NCBI GenBank assembly: GCA_023897205.1
Contig: JAHWDD010000003.1
Span: forward strand, 5,521,665-5,585,664
DNA from: Exophiala sp. HKRS030
Taxonomy: Eukaryota > Ascomycota > Eurotiomycetes > Chaetothyriales > Herpotrichiellaceae
Length of the DNA: 64,000 nucleotides
Direction: 5' to 3'
Part shown: piece after piece, positions 1 to 11,115 of the stretch
Layout: every line of letters begins with the position of its first letter
How positions within the stretch are numbered: position 1 is the first letter of the stretch
Made by a program: the position numbers and the translations under genes
Notes under the pieces: model-generated
What the model was told of the DNA's origin: nothing
Seen by the model: only the letters and a program-made list of their open reading frames with translations
The model's database searches: none

Positions 1-380
1 ATGATCCTGACGTTCTCAGCCTCGTCGAATTCTAGGAATTGATATAGCTATCTCAGCCTGGTAGTCTCCAGACCTGAAAATCAATGCCACAAGTTGAAAA
101 TATGAGGTATCAATCGCAGGTGGGATGCCCCGCACCGCGGAATGTACCTATTGCACGCCGTGTCGAGTAGCAGATGGTTTACCGCCAGTGGTTGCGCCTT
201 ATCTTCTACCAGTAAGCCTGCGTGCACAGAGATGGGAACTCCGCCCCTCTTTCACACTTGCACAAGAGATATACAGTTGATGGAAGAGAGTGTTTCAGTG
301 GCATTTGTATTCTTCAGACTGCTCGAATCCCTGTATCTCTGCCTGCTCCTTGGCGAATCCTACTCATCCAAGTCCCCAAA
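1..380. other. Intergenic, upstream of the sulfite-oxidase-like gene
   Basis: No convincing coding sequence is seen here. Short open frames lack codon bias or recognisable residues. It probably holds the promoter and 5' leader of the gene that starts near 381. Confidence 0.5.
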
Positions 381-1706
381 ATGCCAATTGTGAATACTGT
401 ACGATGTGAACTACTGGAGCAAATCAACTGACCGCTTGTCTAGGAGCAGATTTGCCCGCTCGACGATGGCACCGTTGAGAAGCCAATTAATCGGGAGCCA
501 CAGATGATTGATCTGGTGTCGAGGTAAACACATTCCAACCACACTATAACAGACCAGGTTTTCTCACAAGGTTGTCAGTTTCATCACCAAGAGTGATAAT
601 TACGACCGCAACCATGGTCCAATTCAGCATAAGATTGGATGTGATCACAAAATCAGGGTGGATGGACTTGTTTCCGAACCGCTGGACCTCAGCGTTGCTC
701 AGCTCGCCAACGAATTCCCACAGCACTCTGTGACATGCACGCTGCAATGCGCCGGAAACCGTCGACACACCATGCGGACTCGAATCAAAGAAGTTGTTGG
801 GGTGGATTGGTTTGACGGAGCGGTGATGAATTGTACATGGGAAGGCCCTTTGATTCGTGATGTACTGCTCCGGGCCGGAGTTGTCGACAGCGAAGTCGTG
901 CACGACGGAGTTTCGCCGAGACACGTCCACTTTGCCAACTACGGCGGCAAGACACAGCACGACGAGTGGTACGGTGGCAGCATCCCTTTTGCCAGGGTCA
1001 TGGATCCGGACATGGAGGTGATTCTAGCCCTCAAGGTAAGAGACAAATCGAGCGAGATGCCGCGTTTGGTTCCACTCTTGGCTCGATCGAGGCTGACGAA
1101 TTGGCACAGATGAATGGTGTTCCATTACCTGCTCGTCACGGATTCCCGGTGCGCTCGGTAGTGCCTGGGGTGCTAGGAGCTCGGTCGGTGAAATGGCTGG
1201 ACCGTGTTTCTGTTTCGGACAAGGAGTCGCCCTGTTTCTATCAGCAGCGTGACTACAAAGTATTACCTCCGGAAGCGGTCGATGTCCAAACTGCAGACAA
1301 GTATTGGTCATTGTGTCCTTCAATGCTCGACATGCCTATCAATTCCTGTGTTGCGTGGCCAACTTCTGGTTCCGTGATCAAGCTGGCGGCTTCAGGTGTG
1401 GTTGAGGTGGTGGGATATGCTGTTCCACAGGGTCATTTTGGACCTGTGATCAAAGTTGAGGTTTCTGGCGACGAAGGGAAGACATGGGTCGAGGCTCAGC
1501 TCGAGGATGGTGGTGAGATGGCGAGTAAATGGACATGGGTCTTGTGGAACGCACAGATCCAGATGGAAAGGGGACGTGGGCGTAAGATCTTCACCAGAGC
1601 AACGGATGCTGGAGGGAATTCTCAAATGCAGGAGAGATCGACGTGGAATATCAGAGGTGTGGGATATAATGGCTACGAGGCTGCGTTTGATCTGCTGGTA
1701 GTGTAG
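381..1706 (+). CDS. Sulfite oxidase-type molybdopterin oxidoreductase
   Basis: Predicted to use a molybdenum-molybdopterin centre to oxidise sulfite to sulfate or a related substrate. My model is four exons, 381..398, 444..523, 579..1035 and 1110..1706, which sum to 1,152 nt (383 aa) with all phases consistent. The third exon encodes RNHGP and then LQCAGNRR, whose Cys is the family's molybdenum ligand, in the oxidoreductase molybdopterin-binding domain. The last exon encodes HGFPVR, VKWL and the C-terminal Mo-co dimerisation domain, ending in GYNGYEAAFDLLVV. There is no cytochrome b5 haem domain, and no C-terminal SKL peroxisomal signal. The 3' introns are secure. The 18-nt first coding exon rests only on phase and a CTGAC/CTAG intron end, so the start is uncertain. 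The other possibility is a sulfite-oxidase paralogue of different substrate. Confidence 0.85.
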
Positions 1707-3123
1707 AATGGTGATGTGCGGAAATGGAGCGTGCAAGAAAGGATGAGACCAAGTTGGACGATATCAGGATGTTTGGCAGGATCATTGTGGTCGTGACCAT
1801 GGCAAGAATTCCGCTTTAGTATGAGGAAACATGACATGTGCTCGGGTTGGGCATTGGGATTTGCGCTTCGGTGTTACAAGACAACGAAATTGTCGAGAAA
1901 ATGTCGATCATCCGGTTGATCGGGTATCATTGCATCAGCTTGTACTTAGCTTAGGTTGTGCTTCTGCTTAACTTGGGACTGGTGCATGAATATGCTCTCA
2001 CGACTGCGAGTGACTTGTTGAGAGGGGCGTTGATGGAGACTGAAATCCAGATAAGGGCTACGTGCTTGTAAGTGTGTATATGTGTGTGTGTGAGTTGAAC
2101 CGAGTTTTACGACACTTCGCTGATGGGTCGAGGGTCACGGAACTGAGAAGCAGCCTTGAAGGTGCACGTTACCAATTGGGTGGGTCAAGACGTATTGGGA
2201 AAAAACGTGGGTGGCAGTTGAAGTTTCCAGTTGGTTCACTGGCGCCAGTGTCGGTTGGCAAAAGCCTAATAGCCAGGGCCCAGGGGCTCTGCGGCGCCTG
2301 TGACTCGGGAGCCTGACAGGCGGGGAACAAGGGTACGTACAGGATAAAGCACCTAATTGTACCTCCGTATACTCTAGTTAGACGGAGGTTGGGCAAGGCC
2401 GAGGGGCTCTTAACACCCGTCAAAGCCACGATCGTTTAACGGGCAGACGGGCAGACGGGAGCACGCGCCAACGCCTTCCGGCCTCTAACAGCTGGCATGC
2501 TACAGGCTGCAGCTTACAGGCATCTCTGATATCCTCGGACCACAGGGCTCAACTAACTGCATGATTACCTCGAGTCCCTCACGGAGGCACAGTAGTTGAT
2601 TTCGTTAGTCTCTGATACAAAGATACATATGTACCTAGCCAGCTACCGGCGTCGATTCTCGAATAAACAGACGAGCTAAGTCAGGGGTGCTTTTATCAGC
2701 TACAAGTTACCAGGCTCCCACACGTTTTAACATCTTAAGTTACATAACGAGGGCATAGCCAGAGAGGGAGGAAATTGATGTGCACGTGCGTGGTACGGGG
2801 TTTAAAGACTTGGTGTCCGTGGCGTGACGATCACAATCACCGCAGTGTGTCTCCTTATCCCCTCCACAGTGCCATTCCCATCATACTGTAAGGAGGCGAG
2901 AGCCCATGCCTTCCCGTGGATGGGGGGGTTTGAGTCTGAGCGGCACAGACATTGCCGAGGATAGAACCCAAGGAGTTCACGGATGGAGATCAAGGTAATT
3001 AAGTACTGACCGATGATATTAACCTAGATCGCCACCTACCTAAGTAACTACTTCCCATGCATTAAATAGGTACCAACCTAAGACTACCGAGTCGTTGTGC
3101 CCGATTTTCAGGTCACAACTAGG
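1707..3123. other. Intergenic before the transposon
   Basis: No supported gene. It contains the 3' flank of the sulfite-oxidase-like gene and scattered short frames without similarity. It ends at the TA target dinucleotide of the impala-like element. Confidence 0.5.
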
Positions 3124-3125
3124 TA

Positions 3126-3156
3126 CAGTGGGTGCGCTAAAGTCTAGGCACACCAC
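3126..3156 (+). repeat. Left terminal inverted repeat of the impala-like element
   Basis: It begins CAGTGGGT and continues with a 23-bp block that is perfectly mirrored at the right end. Only positions 5-8 (GGGT versus AAAA) differ between the two ends. Confidence 0.93.
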
Positions 3157-3213
3157 GCGTCAAAAGTCGCGACGCGTTCTACTCATGATATTGCACACTC
3201 TCTTTTGACAGCA

Positions 3214-4302
3214 ATGGCTTCACAACGGAGGCCTCTACAGTCTCTAAACCCAAATATATTATCGAGAAGGGAGTTAACTCCATATAAACGCGGAAAAATC
3301 GAGGGTGCACGCACTATTGGCGGCTCCTGGCGGCAGATTACTGAAGCCTTACATATTCCACTCCGAACAGTTCGCAATACGATTTCGCAAGCCTCTACTC
3401 GTTACGAAGGTGCAACACAACCACGCATCGGCAGGCCTAATATCTATGATCCTCGTGATGAGCGACTCATCCTCCGCATCGTCCGACAAAACCCAAAGAT
3501 CACTTATCGACAGCTAGCCCAGGAGTCAGGCTTAAAGTTTTGTCGCTCAACATTTACTAGGCTCTTGAAAAAGTATGGAATTAAGAACTGGGTTGCTAAG
3601 AAAAGGCCTCTTTTAACACCTGAAAACGCTTCTACTCGATATCGCTGGGCAGACGATCGTAAAGATTGGACGACAGACCTTTGGTCTCTCGTGATATTTA
3701 GCGATGAATGCTCTCTCGAAAGAGGCGCCGGTAAGCGGCCAACTTGGGTGTTTCGAACGCCGCAACAGAAGTGGGATAAAGAGATGATACAACCTCTCAT
3801 CAAAGGAAGAGATATCTCTATCATGATTTGGGGCGCAATTTGGATCGGTGGGAGGTCGGATTTGGTTGTTATGACTCGTGATGAGGACTCTCCTAAAAAG
3901 GGCTTCTCTGCGCGCTCATATCTCCAGGTTCTCGACGATCAGATCCCTAAATGCTGGCAACCTGGGATGCTATTTATGCAGGATAATGCACCAATTCATC
4001 GTGCTAAAGTTATCGAGGATTGGTTCACAGATCACTCGATACCTCGCCTTGAATGGCCACCCTATTCGCCGGATCTCAACCCGATCGAGAACGTCTGGGC
4101 AATCCTGAAATCTCGCCTCATAGAGCGATGGCCTCACCTCCTCACTACTAGTAGGGATAGAGAGGCCTATGAAGCACTCAAAACAGCAATCATTCATGAA
4201 TGGGATAACCTAGAACAAGAGATTATCGATAATTGCATCAAGAGCATGGATGAGAGGATAAATCGGGTCCATACCGCTAAAGGCTGGTATACACCGTTTT
4301 GA
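3214..4302 (+). CDS. Tc1/mariner (impala-like) transposase, DD34E
   Basis: The enzyme would cut and paste the surrounding element. The 362-aa frame is uninterrupted. I choose the ATG at 3214 over the in-frame TTG at 3205. The N-terminus (about residues 20-60) has the helix-turn-helix DNA-binding layout, with a GRP hook near residue 74 ahead of the catalytic domain. The catalytic triad is visible: D164 in FSDEC, D257 in MQDNAPIHRA and E292 in NPIENVW, with 34 residues between the last two. The WPPYSPDLNPIENVW block is diagnostic of the Tc1 clade. Full length, an intact triad and matching TIRs suggest a functional copy. Activity itself is not shown by sequence. Confidence 0.95.
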   Translation: MASQRRPLQSLNPNILSRRELTPYKRGKIEGARTIGGSWRQITEALHIPLRTVRNTISQASTRYEGATQPRIGRPNIYDPRDERLILRIVRQNPKITYRQLAQESGLKFCRSTFTRLLKKYGIKNWVAKKRPLLTPENASTRYRWADDRKDWTTDLWSLVIFSDECSLERGAGKRPTWVFRTPQQKWDKEMIQPLIKGRDISIMIWGAIWIGGRSDLVVMTRDEDSPKKGFSARSYLQVLDDQIPKCWQPGMLFMQDNAPIHRAKVIEDWFTDHSIPRLEWPPYSPDLNPIENVWAILKSRLIERWPHLLTTSRDREAYEALKTAIIHEWDNLEQEIIDNCIKSMDERINRVHTAKGWYTPF

Positions 4303-4452
4303 GAGCCTCATTTCTATATCAAATCTACACTAGTCGATAGAGGAAAACCTCACAATCAAGAATATCTACTTTATTTCGAATTTGGCCAAAAGATGCACTC
4401 ACAGGCTTAATTTTGGTGCGTGGTGCATCAAGTTCATGAATCATGAAATGAG

Positions 4453-4483
4453 GTGGTGTGCCTAGACTTTAGCGCTTTTACTG
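4453..4483 (-). repeat. Right terminal inverted repeat of the impala-like element
   Basis: Reverse complement of the left repeat at 27 of 31 positions. It ends at CTG immediately before the flanking TA. Confidence 0.93.
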
Positions 4484-4485
4484 TA

Positions 4486-6635
4486 ACTAACTAGGTTAGC
4501 TAAGCTCGGTCATTGGTGACTGAAGCACCTTTCCAGTTAGTTAGTTAATTAAGAACCCCACGGTCATGCTCCAGGTGTGCCTACCGTAGTCGAGGCCTGA
4601 AACGCACCATTTTGACACTGACCGGGCCCCGAAAACTCATTTTGACAGGCTTCCGCGAGCCTTGGCCTTCCCACAGGTTCTGTGCGATAAATGCCACGAT
4701 AATGCCAATCCTTTGCGGATAGCTGCACGAGATAGCAGCCTGTCAAAGATGCACAAAATGCCTCGTCGTTCGAGGACTGGGGATGGTGACTCGCAGCTTC
4801 ATAGCCTCACAGCCTCTTGTATATTCAATCGAGGGCTTGAATACTAGGTACACATACACCCACCCCTTTCTTAATCACCTGGTTCTAGCCTTGACGCCGA
4901 CAGAGGTTCCAGGTACCCCCGTCTTGTGTCTTCAGGGTCGTCGACATGGGGGACATACAGTATTTCATGGTCAAGGTGGATCGTTGTCGTCACTGGACAC
5001 GACTGAAAGGCACCTAAAAGGGATCATATGGCATACCTAATTTCTTAGTATGCATTTCAGACACCTAAGGTAACCAGGGATGTTGTTACCTGTGTGCATA
5101 AAACGGCTCTGTTGACATGACACCCATGGTCCAGTGCCCCTCAGTGTCGGTTCAAGGGACACGACAATACTCGACCGCCACAATCACATTCACCCTCTCT
5201 TGACAGGGCCTAACTAACTCGGCTACTATAACTACGGAATATGGAGGACTTGTTCTGATCTAAAGGTGAGGTGATGGAGAACCCTGGTTCTTGTGATTTT
5301 GTGAACACTGCATACATACGTACTCGGTAGTAAATTCAAATTGTAATACTCGTGGCCTGTTGAGATCCGAGCGTCATCACCACGCGCTTCCGAGACCGTC
5401 TAACCAATCGAAGGAGTACCTAAAGCAAGGACTAAGGACCTGACTGGGTACCTAATTCCTAACTACGAGGTCATTATGTTGACTTGGAACAAGCCTAATG
5501 AGCCTAACCAGGTTCACCTGCAGGTGCAAGAATGGGGAGCAGGAGCAGGAGCAGGCGCAGATGCAGGTGCTAAGGATGCCTCCGGTGTGGTTAATTAGGT
5601 ACCTAGGTACCGAAGTCTCTCCTCTCTGCTTGTCTGTGGCTATCTGGTCCATGGAATAAGCCAGAAATTTCCCCGTGCACTAAGGTACAAGTAGTAAGTA
5701 CTGTACTCCGTAGTACTTGGGCTACCCACACTTACCCGTAGCCCCAGGTAGGTCCCAGGTAGTCCCAAGCCAGCAAAGCTCAGCGAGGAACCGACAAGAA
5801 CAAATTGACCCTACCGTACGGATAGTGGTACCTTACAAAGTCACTAGTAACCATCCAGTACCAACTAACATAGTACCTTGTCAGTACGAGCCTTGAACAA
5901 CCAATTGTGACCATCAGACCATCGAGCCGGACTCCATCCCATGGACCTTGACTCCAATCCGCCATCCGCCCTCCAGCACAGTACTCCGTACAGTCCAGCG
6001 ATTCCATGACCCTGCTCGTTGCTTGATGCTGGCTGTTGGCCGCTTGCTAACTACTCCAAGTTGCCGCTTGCCGCTTGCCGCAAGTTGCTGCGCTGCCCTC
6101 TTGGATTTTCCCTGGTCTTCGCTGTCCGCAGTCCACACTCCAAAAGTCCACCGTCAACCATCACCTGCTTATTCCCTCTTCTTCACCCATATACTTGGTC
6201 GTTCCGGGGATTCAAAAAGGTTTCGAGAGGATTGTTGATATATTTTGCGTCATCTACACACAAGCTGCTCATCTGCACATCTGCACATCTTGCGTCGTCC
6301 CGTCCTGCTGGAGTTGGTCGGGTTTCTGTTGTTTTTGTGGCCTGCGCAAGTCCCGAATTACAGGACCTCACTTTTGTACCTCACCTCATTGAGTGTCTCT
6401 CAGGATACCCTACCTCGACTTCCTCATCATTGCCTTCTTCATCTGGTGATTAATCTCCTTCATTCCAACAATCATCCTCACTTTTCCCCTTTCTAATGCT
6501 GACATGGACCACTCCAGGTACAAGTCTCATCTGTCCATCCACCCGACCGACCGAGTCCGACCAAGTCCATTCACACAACTCGATCATAAAAAATTCCCCT
6601 CGAGTTTCCCACTTTGACAAACTTCCCAAATCACC
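4486..6635. other. Intergenic with short repeats and palindromes
   Basis: No gene is supported. It holds a 14-bp perfect palindrome GGTACCTAGGTACC (5598-5611) and two copies of TACTCCGTA (5704, 5982). A CCGCTTG repeat (about 6060-6085) and a tandem CTGCACAT (about 6270-6292) lie in the CT-rich leader region just upstream of the next gene. Confidence 0.5.
5598..5611. repeat. 14-bp palindrome GGTACCTAGGTACC
   Basis: Perfect palindrome. Its core TACCTAGGTA recurs at 9528 and 10537 in other intergenic regions of the window. Function unknown. Confidence 0.6.
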
Positions 6636-8887
6636 ATGGCCACCGCAGCTCCTCCGGTTCCCAAGCTCGACCGCTATGTTATCATCCACGTAGCGACCAC
6701 CTGCGACGAACATGGCGTTTATGTGACAAAGGATTCTGCAGAGGTCATCGAAATTGGTTGGATATTGCTCGACAGCAAGACTTGTGATGAGGTATGATTC
6801 CAACATTCATTCACCTGCAACTCTTCACTTCACCGGGACGAACTCCAAAATTGACACTCCATTTTTCCATCATACAGTTGTTTCGAGATAGCGTACTGGT
6901 CAAACCCGTCAACACGCCCATCACCCCGTTGTGCAGTAAGTTCTCCGTCACCATACCTTCCACATGGCAATCAAGTCCCAATACTGATTCTGGAATCCCT
7001 CCTGCAGCCAGCCTGACCACTTTGACCTGGGAACATGTTCGCACTGCCGGCTCTTTCCGAGATGCCATCAGTCGCTTCGACCATTTCGCTCAAGAACACC
7101 TTATATCCAAAAATCTCGAGTTCTCCTTTGTCACACTCGACGCTTGGGATCTGCGGGTCCAGTTGCCCCGAGAGGCTCGCGACAAAGCAGTCGTCCTACC
7201 TGCTTACTTGCAACATTCCCGCACCTTTGACCTGCGCTCAGAGTACGCCCGTTGGCAACAGCACCATCCAGAGTCCCTTCCATTTGGCCCCAGCTCTCTA
7301 GCAAACATTTGTGCTGCTCTCGAGGTGGAGCCTGTGCAATCATCCGCTCCAATCAAGCATAACCTACCCTTCCACCTTCAAGCCCTGGCGCCTGCTTCAC
7401 CTCGTCGTGCCATGGAAGAGGCAATCACATTGACCAGGGTTCTCAGAGGTCTCATCCGGAAGTCACAGCCCGCCCATGACCACCCAGAAATTCTGACCCG
7501 GCCCATGGACGCCAGAGCCGATGTCAACGCCTTCTTGAAAGAACGCAGCAAGGTTCTACACATGAATGGTCTGCCACACGACACCACCCAGTCCGAACTC
7601 GAAAGCTGGTTTACTCAATTCGGTGGACGCCCTATCGCTTTTTGGACGCTCCGTACTCCAGATCAGCACAAGCCTACCGGTTCGGGTTTTGCTGTCTTTT
7701 CTTCCCATGAAGAGGTATGTCTGCCTTGACCTTCGCATACCCCATCCCTCTCTGTCTCACTCTTCTCTCACACCTTCCCTGTTCCTCTCCTCTTTCCCTC
7801 TCTCCTTTCCCTTTCTCACCCATTTTTGCGTCTATCCATACTCTCCGAACGCCATCCCTTCCGAGTCTAACGATGCGTCAATCTTCTCAGGCTGCTGAAA
7901 GTCTCTGTATGAACGGACGTGCCCTAAACGAAAAGGCCATCGAGGTCTCGCCTTCCTCAAGTCGAGTCCTCGACCGTGCCGCCGAGATTTTAACGCCCTT
8001 CCCTCCCAGTAAGAATCGACCTCGACCCGGTGATTGGAATTGTCCCTCGTGCGGCTTCTCCAACTTCCAACGTAGAACTGCATGCTTCAGATGTTCCTTC
8101 CCGGCAGCTGGCTCAGGTAGTAATGATCCATACGGTCAGTACGGCCAATACGCACCTTATGCCCTCCAGTCATGGGACACCCTCAACATCACTTCAATCA
8201 TCATGGTCCGCATCATCACGGTCGAGGTGGTGCAGGTGTTGTCCCTTCAGAGCTGGAGATTGGCGTTGCGGAGCCGAAGGATGCCAGTATCACAACTTTG
8301 CAAAGAACATCAACTGCCTCCGTTGTGGCGCACCACGTTCCGGGGCCGCTGTCGTTGTTGACTCTTCCTTCCCTTCACCAATGGGACCACCTTCGGAATT
8401 TGGTATGGCCCCAGGTCCGATCGGTGGTACTCCAGGACCAGGACCATATGGAGCTGGTGCGGCTGCTTTCGGTACCGGTGCTGCTTTTGCTCAGCCTCCG
8501 CCACAAACTCAATACGGGATCCCATCAGGCATGGGAGGTCCAGGTGCTCCTTTTCCTCATATGGGTGGTATGGCTCCTGGGTATGCTTCCAGCAACATCT
8601 CACACTCGTCTTTCGGCCCAGCCGCTCAAGCTGCTTTCAGTGGTGCCGCCGATACGACTAATGCTCCTGCCGGTAATGGTCCACAGAATGGTTTCTACGG
8701 TAATGAGCACAACGCTGATCCTTTCGCCTTCCTCTCTGCTGGACTGGGTAATCTGAGCGTCGGTGACGAAAATCAGCCCCAAGGCGCAACGGTGGACCTC
8801 AAAGCGCAAAAAGCCCTGCTTAATGACCGGATTGGAACATCCTCCTCGTCTTCACTCAACCTGTTTGGAGTTCTCGACCTACAATAA
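6636..8887 (+). CDS. RRM/RanBP2 zinc-finger protein with degenerate exonuclease domain (frameshifted)
   Basis: Probable RNA-binding protein. Exons are 6636..6791, 6878..6935, 7008..7714 and 7891..8887. Residues 13 to about 250 have the layout of an ERI1-like DEDDh exonuclease, but the first motif reads IIHVATTC, without the usual acidic pair, and the last reads PRRAMEEA, without the usual His. It is therefore probably a pseudo-exonuclease. An RRM follows (KVLHMNGLPHDTT ... GSGFAVF), then two RanBP2 zinc fingers (GDWNCPSCGFSNF and GDWRCGAEGCQYHNF) and a Gly/Pro-rich tail. The last exon changes frame twice, at CCC runs 8162-8164 and 8243-8245. One extra C at each would give a continuous 639-aa protein. 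An unrecognised intron there is the main alternative. The RRM, fingers and architecture are clear; the biological role is not. Confidence 0.85.
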
Positions 8888-9777
8888 CGACTTCGATGAC
8901 ATGTTGTCATGTTGAGTATTGGGTGTTTAGTTTGATTGTTTTCCACTTGTACTGGACTCTTGCAAATTCATGCACATGTGTTTTCTCTAGTTTGTATTGT
9001 GGATATTGGCGGGCGGTGCTTGGGGATTGATTGTCAGGATGGAAATAGGAGGAGTCGTGATCGATGACAATGGTACCATCTTTGCATATGATTGATGGAG
9101 GTATGGAGGTATGGATGGACGGATGACCTAGACCTTTGGCTGTGTTTTTTCCTCTCTGGCTTGCCTGTCCGGTTTGTCGATCTCGACAATGACCAGTATG
9201 CAAAGCACACAGTGAAAGATTGACAAAACTTAGACAATTTCAGGGAGCCACAATGGGATTGGCCCTGGGGAAAGGACTCAATGGAGCATGCGACGGTCTA
9301 GAGAAAAGAAGCAACAAAAGCAAATTGTGACACTGGAACTACCGGAATGGAATAGCGGGATTGTCGTGCATACCTATTGCACTCTTTGGTATGTTTACAG
9401 ATGAAATCGGGTTATGTAGGCATGAGTTTAGCTATTGCCAGCATAGCGAAGGAGTGAAGGAGGGGATGGATTCCAATAATCATGAAGATTCAACAAAGTA
9501 TTAATTTCATTCCTAATGGACCTTATCTACCTAGGTATTGAAGGATATGGATAACATCACAACTGGCAACATTACAGTTTCCGTGCAGCTTTTGCACGAG
9601 ACCAGTTTTATTAACTGTTACAACTTTGAACTAGTCCGCCTGATCTGTTCCAGCCATATTGTGTAGATGACTAGGTAACCACAGCACGCGTGCCACTGTA
9701 TCGATTCAGCTACCCTCCCGTTCTCTTCTTCTCCGTATTCTTGCTCAACAGGGACAATCCAATGTCCTCATCATCAA

Positions 9778-9865
9778 GTATATACATACAGGTATATATA
9801 TCGATATGTATGTATACATGTATATATGTATCTAGCTAGCTGCATGAATAAATAAATATCTAAGC
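9778..9865. repeat. AT-rich TATA/CATA low-complexity tract
   Basis: Runs of ATAC/ATGT/TATA units followed by AAATAAATAAATA. Simple sequence with no coding potential. Confidence 0.7.
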
Positions 9866-10254
9866 CGATTTGAAATCTTCGGTTTCCGAACCTTTAGGCG
9901 TTAGACATTCACAACAGATATCCACGGGGTTTTAAATATCATCATGTATGAATAACCCCGTGATTCACGGGTGTCTGTGTATGTACATGCGTAGTCTAGG
10001 TCCCTAAGGGCCCAAGGGCTGGCAAGACGTGGTCACTGGAACTGTACGGCGTAGGACGACGACGATATGGCCAGGGCGAAGAGGGAGGAAATGGGCACGT
10101 GGATGTATGTAGCCTTAGATAGCTAGCTAGGTAGGTAGGTAGGTATGGACATGGACGGATATATTGTGATTTCAGCCTCAGCACACCTTGGAGTGAATCT
10201 CGCTGTTGGCCTGTCTTCAGGGTGCTTGCTGAGACAACTCGGGCGTGGCGTGGC

Positions 10255-10290
10255 CGCTGGATCTGGGTCTGGATCTGGGTCTGGGTCTTG
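10255..10290. repeat. Degenerate tandem CTGGATCTGGGT repeat
   Basis: About three near-copies of a 12-bp unit in tandem. Confidence 0.6.
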
Positions 10291-11115
10291 CGGGCTAGCT
10301 CGTGAGAGGTGAAGAATTAGGAAATGAGGTCAACGTATGGGTGGAGCAGGGGAAGAGCAGAGAAAGAGTAGAGGATATTTGAATGACGGGGTTTGAGCAA
10401 ACTGAAAGTTAGAGAAAAGGTCCTAGAGGATGGCAAGGGTTCCGTGCATTCAATCTAAGTACAGTGATATGCTGAAGCAGGGTATTGATGGGTTGGTCAT
10501 GGCTTGTGATCGGATACACTAACGATTTGATCTAAATACCTAGGTACCTGTAATAGGAAGGGTGCTGGGGTTGTGAGTGAACGTTGATGTGCATGCGGAT
10601 GACTTTGCGTTGGTGAACAATGTTCCGCAGGGGTATGACGAATTTTTCATTCCAGTTCTTTGCTTTGCATCTGCCGCGTCGGATAGTGTCTGCTGAGCCG
10701 CACTTCAGCGTAAGCGTAATGGCTTAGCAGAAGGGTGCTTTATATCTCAGAATGCACCCATCAGGCTTTGACCCGAGGATTGGCCCATCCGCTTCGTTGA
10801 AGTTGGCTTGATTAGCGGTTGGATGCTGCATGCGTGAGCAGAATTCACTGTTCGCGGCCTAATCTCAAATTCAAAGCCTTCAGATCTGACAACGAGGCCA
10901 TCAGCCAGTAATCAAACTGTACTCGTCTGAAATCCTCGACGAAGGTAAATTCGTTGGGTTTGATGGGTTGATGTAATGGATATAATGCCATGTCATGGTC
11001 ACCTTGGAAACGTGATATATCTCACAATCATGATCTGTACATTCCTTCCAGGAAGGACATGTATAGTCTCTGTTCCTCCCGGGTCTCATGTAATGCCTTT
11101 TGAGGGCCAGGCTTC

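Larger units (their letters stand above)
3126..4483 (+). mobile_element. Complete Tc1/impala-like DNA transposon
   Basis: A 1,358-bp element bounded by 31-bp terminal inverted repeats (27/31 matching) that start with CAGT. It is flanked on each side by TA (3124-3125 and 4484-4485), the target duplication expected for Tc1/mariner insertion. It carries one intact transposase reading frame without introns. Size, TIRs, TA target and the DD34E triad place it with the fungal impala/Tc1 group rather than with DD37D Fot1-type elements. Nothing in the element is visibly broken, so it could be active or recently inserted. Confidence 0.93.
8888..11115. other. Intergenic between convergent genes
   Basis: No gene seen. 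It contains AT-rich alternating tracts (about 9778-9865), palindromes TACCTAGGTA at 9528 and 10537, a GGTA repeat (about 10125-10145) and a degenerate CTGGATCTGGGT repeat (about 10255-10290). It carries the 3' ends of the flanking convergent genes. Confidence 0.5.

Noticed and set aside
3183..4197. Minus-strand and other-frame ORFs within the transposon
   Set aside because: Shadows of the intact plus-strand transposase.
8110..8250. Programmed frameshifting in the RanBP2 gene
   Set aside because: There are two shifts close together at plain C runs, without a slippery heptamer or clear stem. The same pattern in four other genes points to sequence error.
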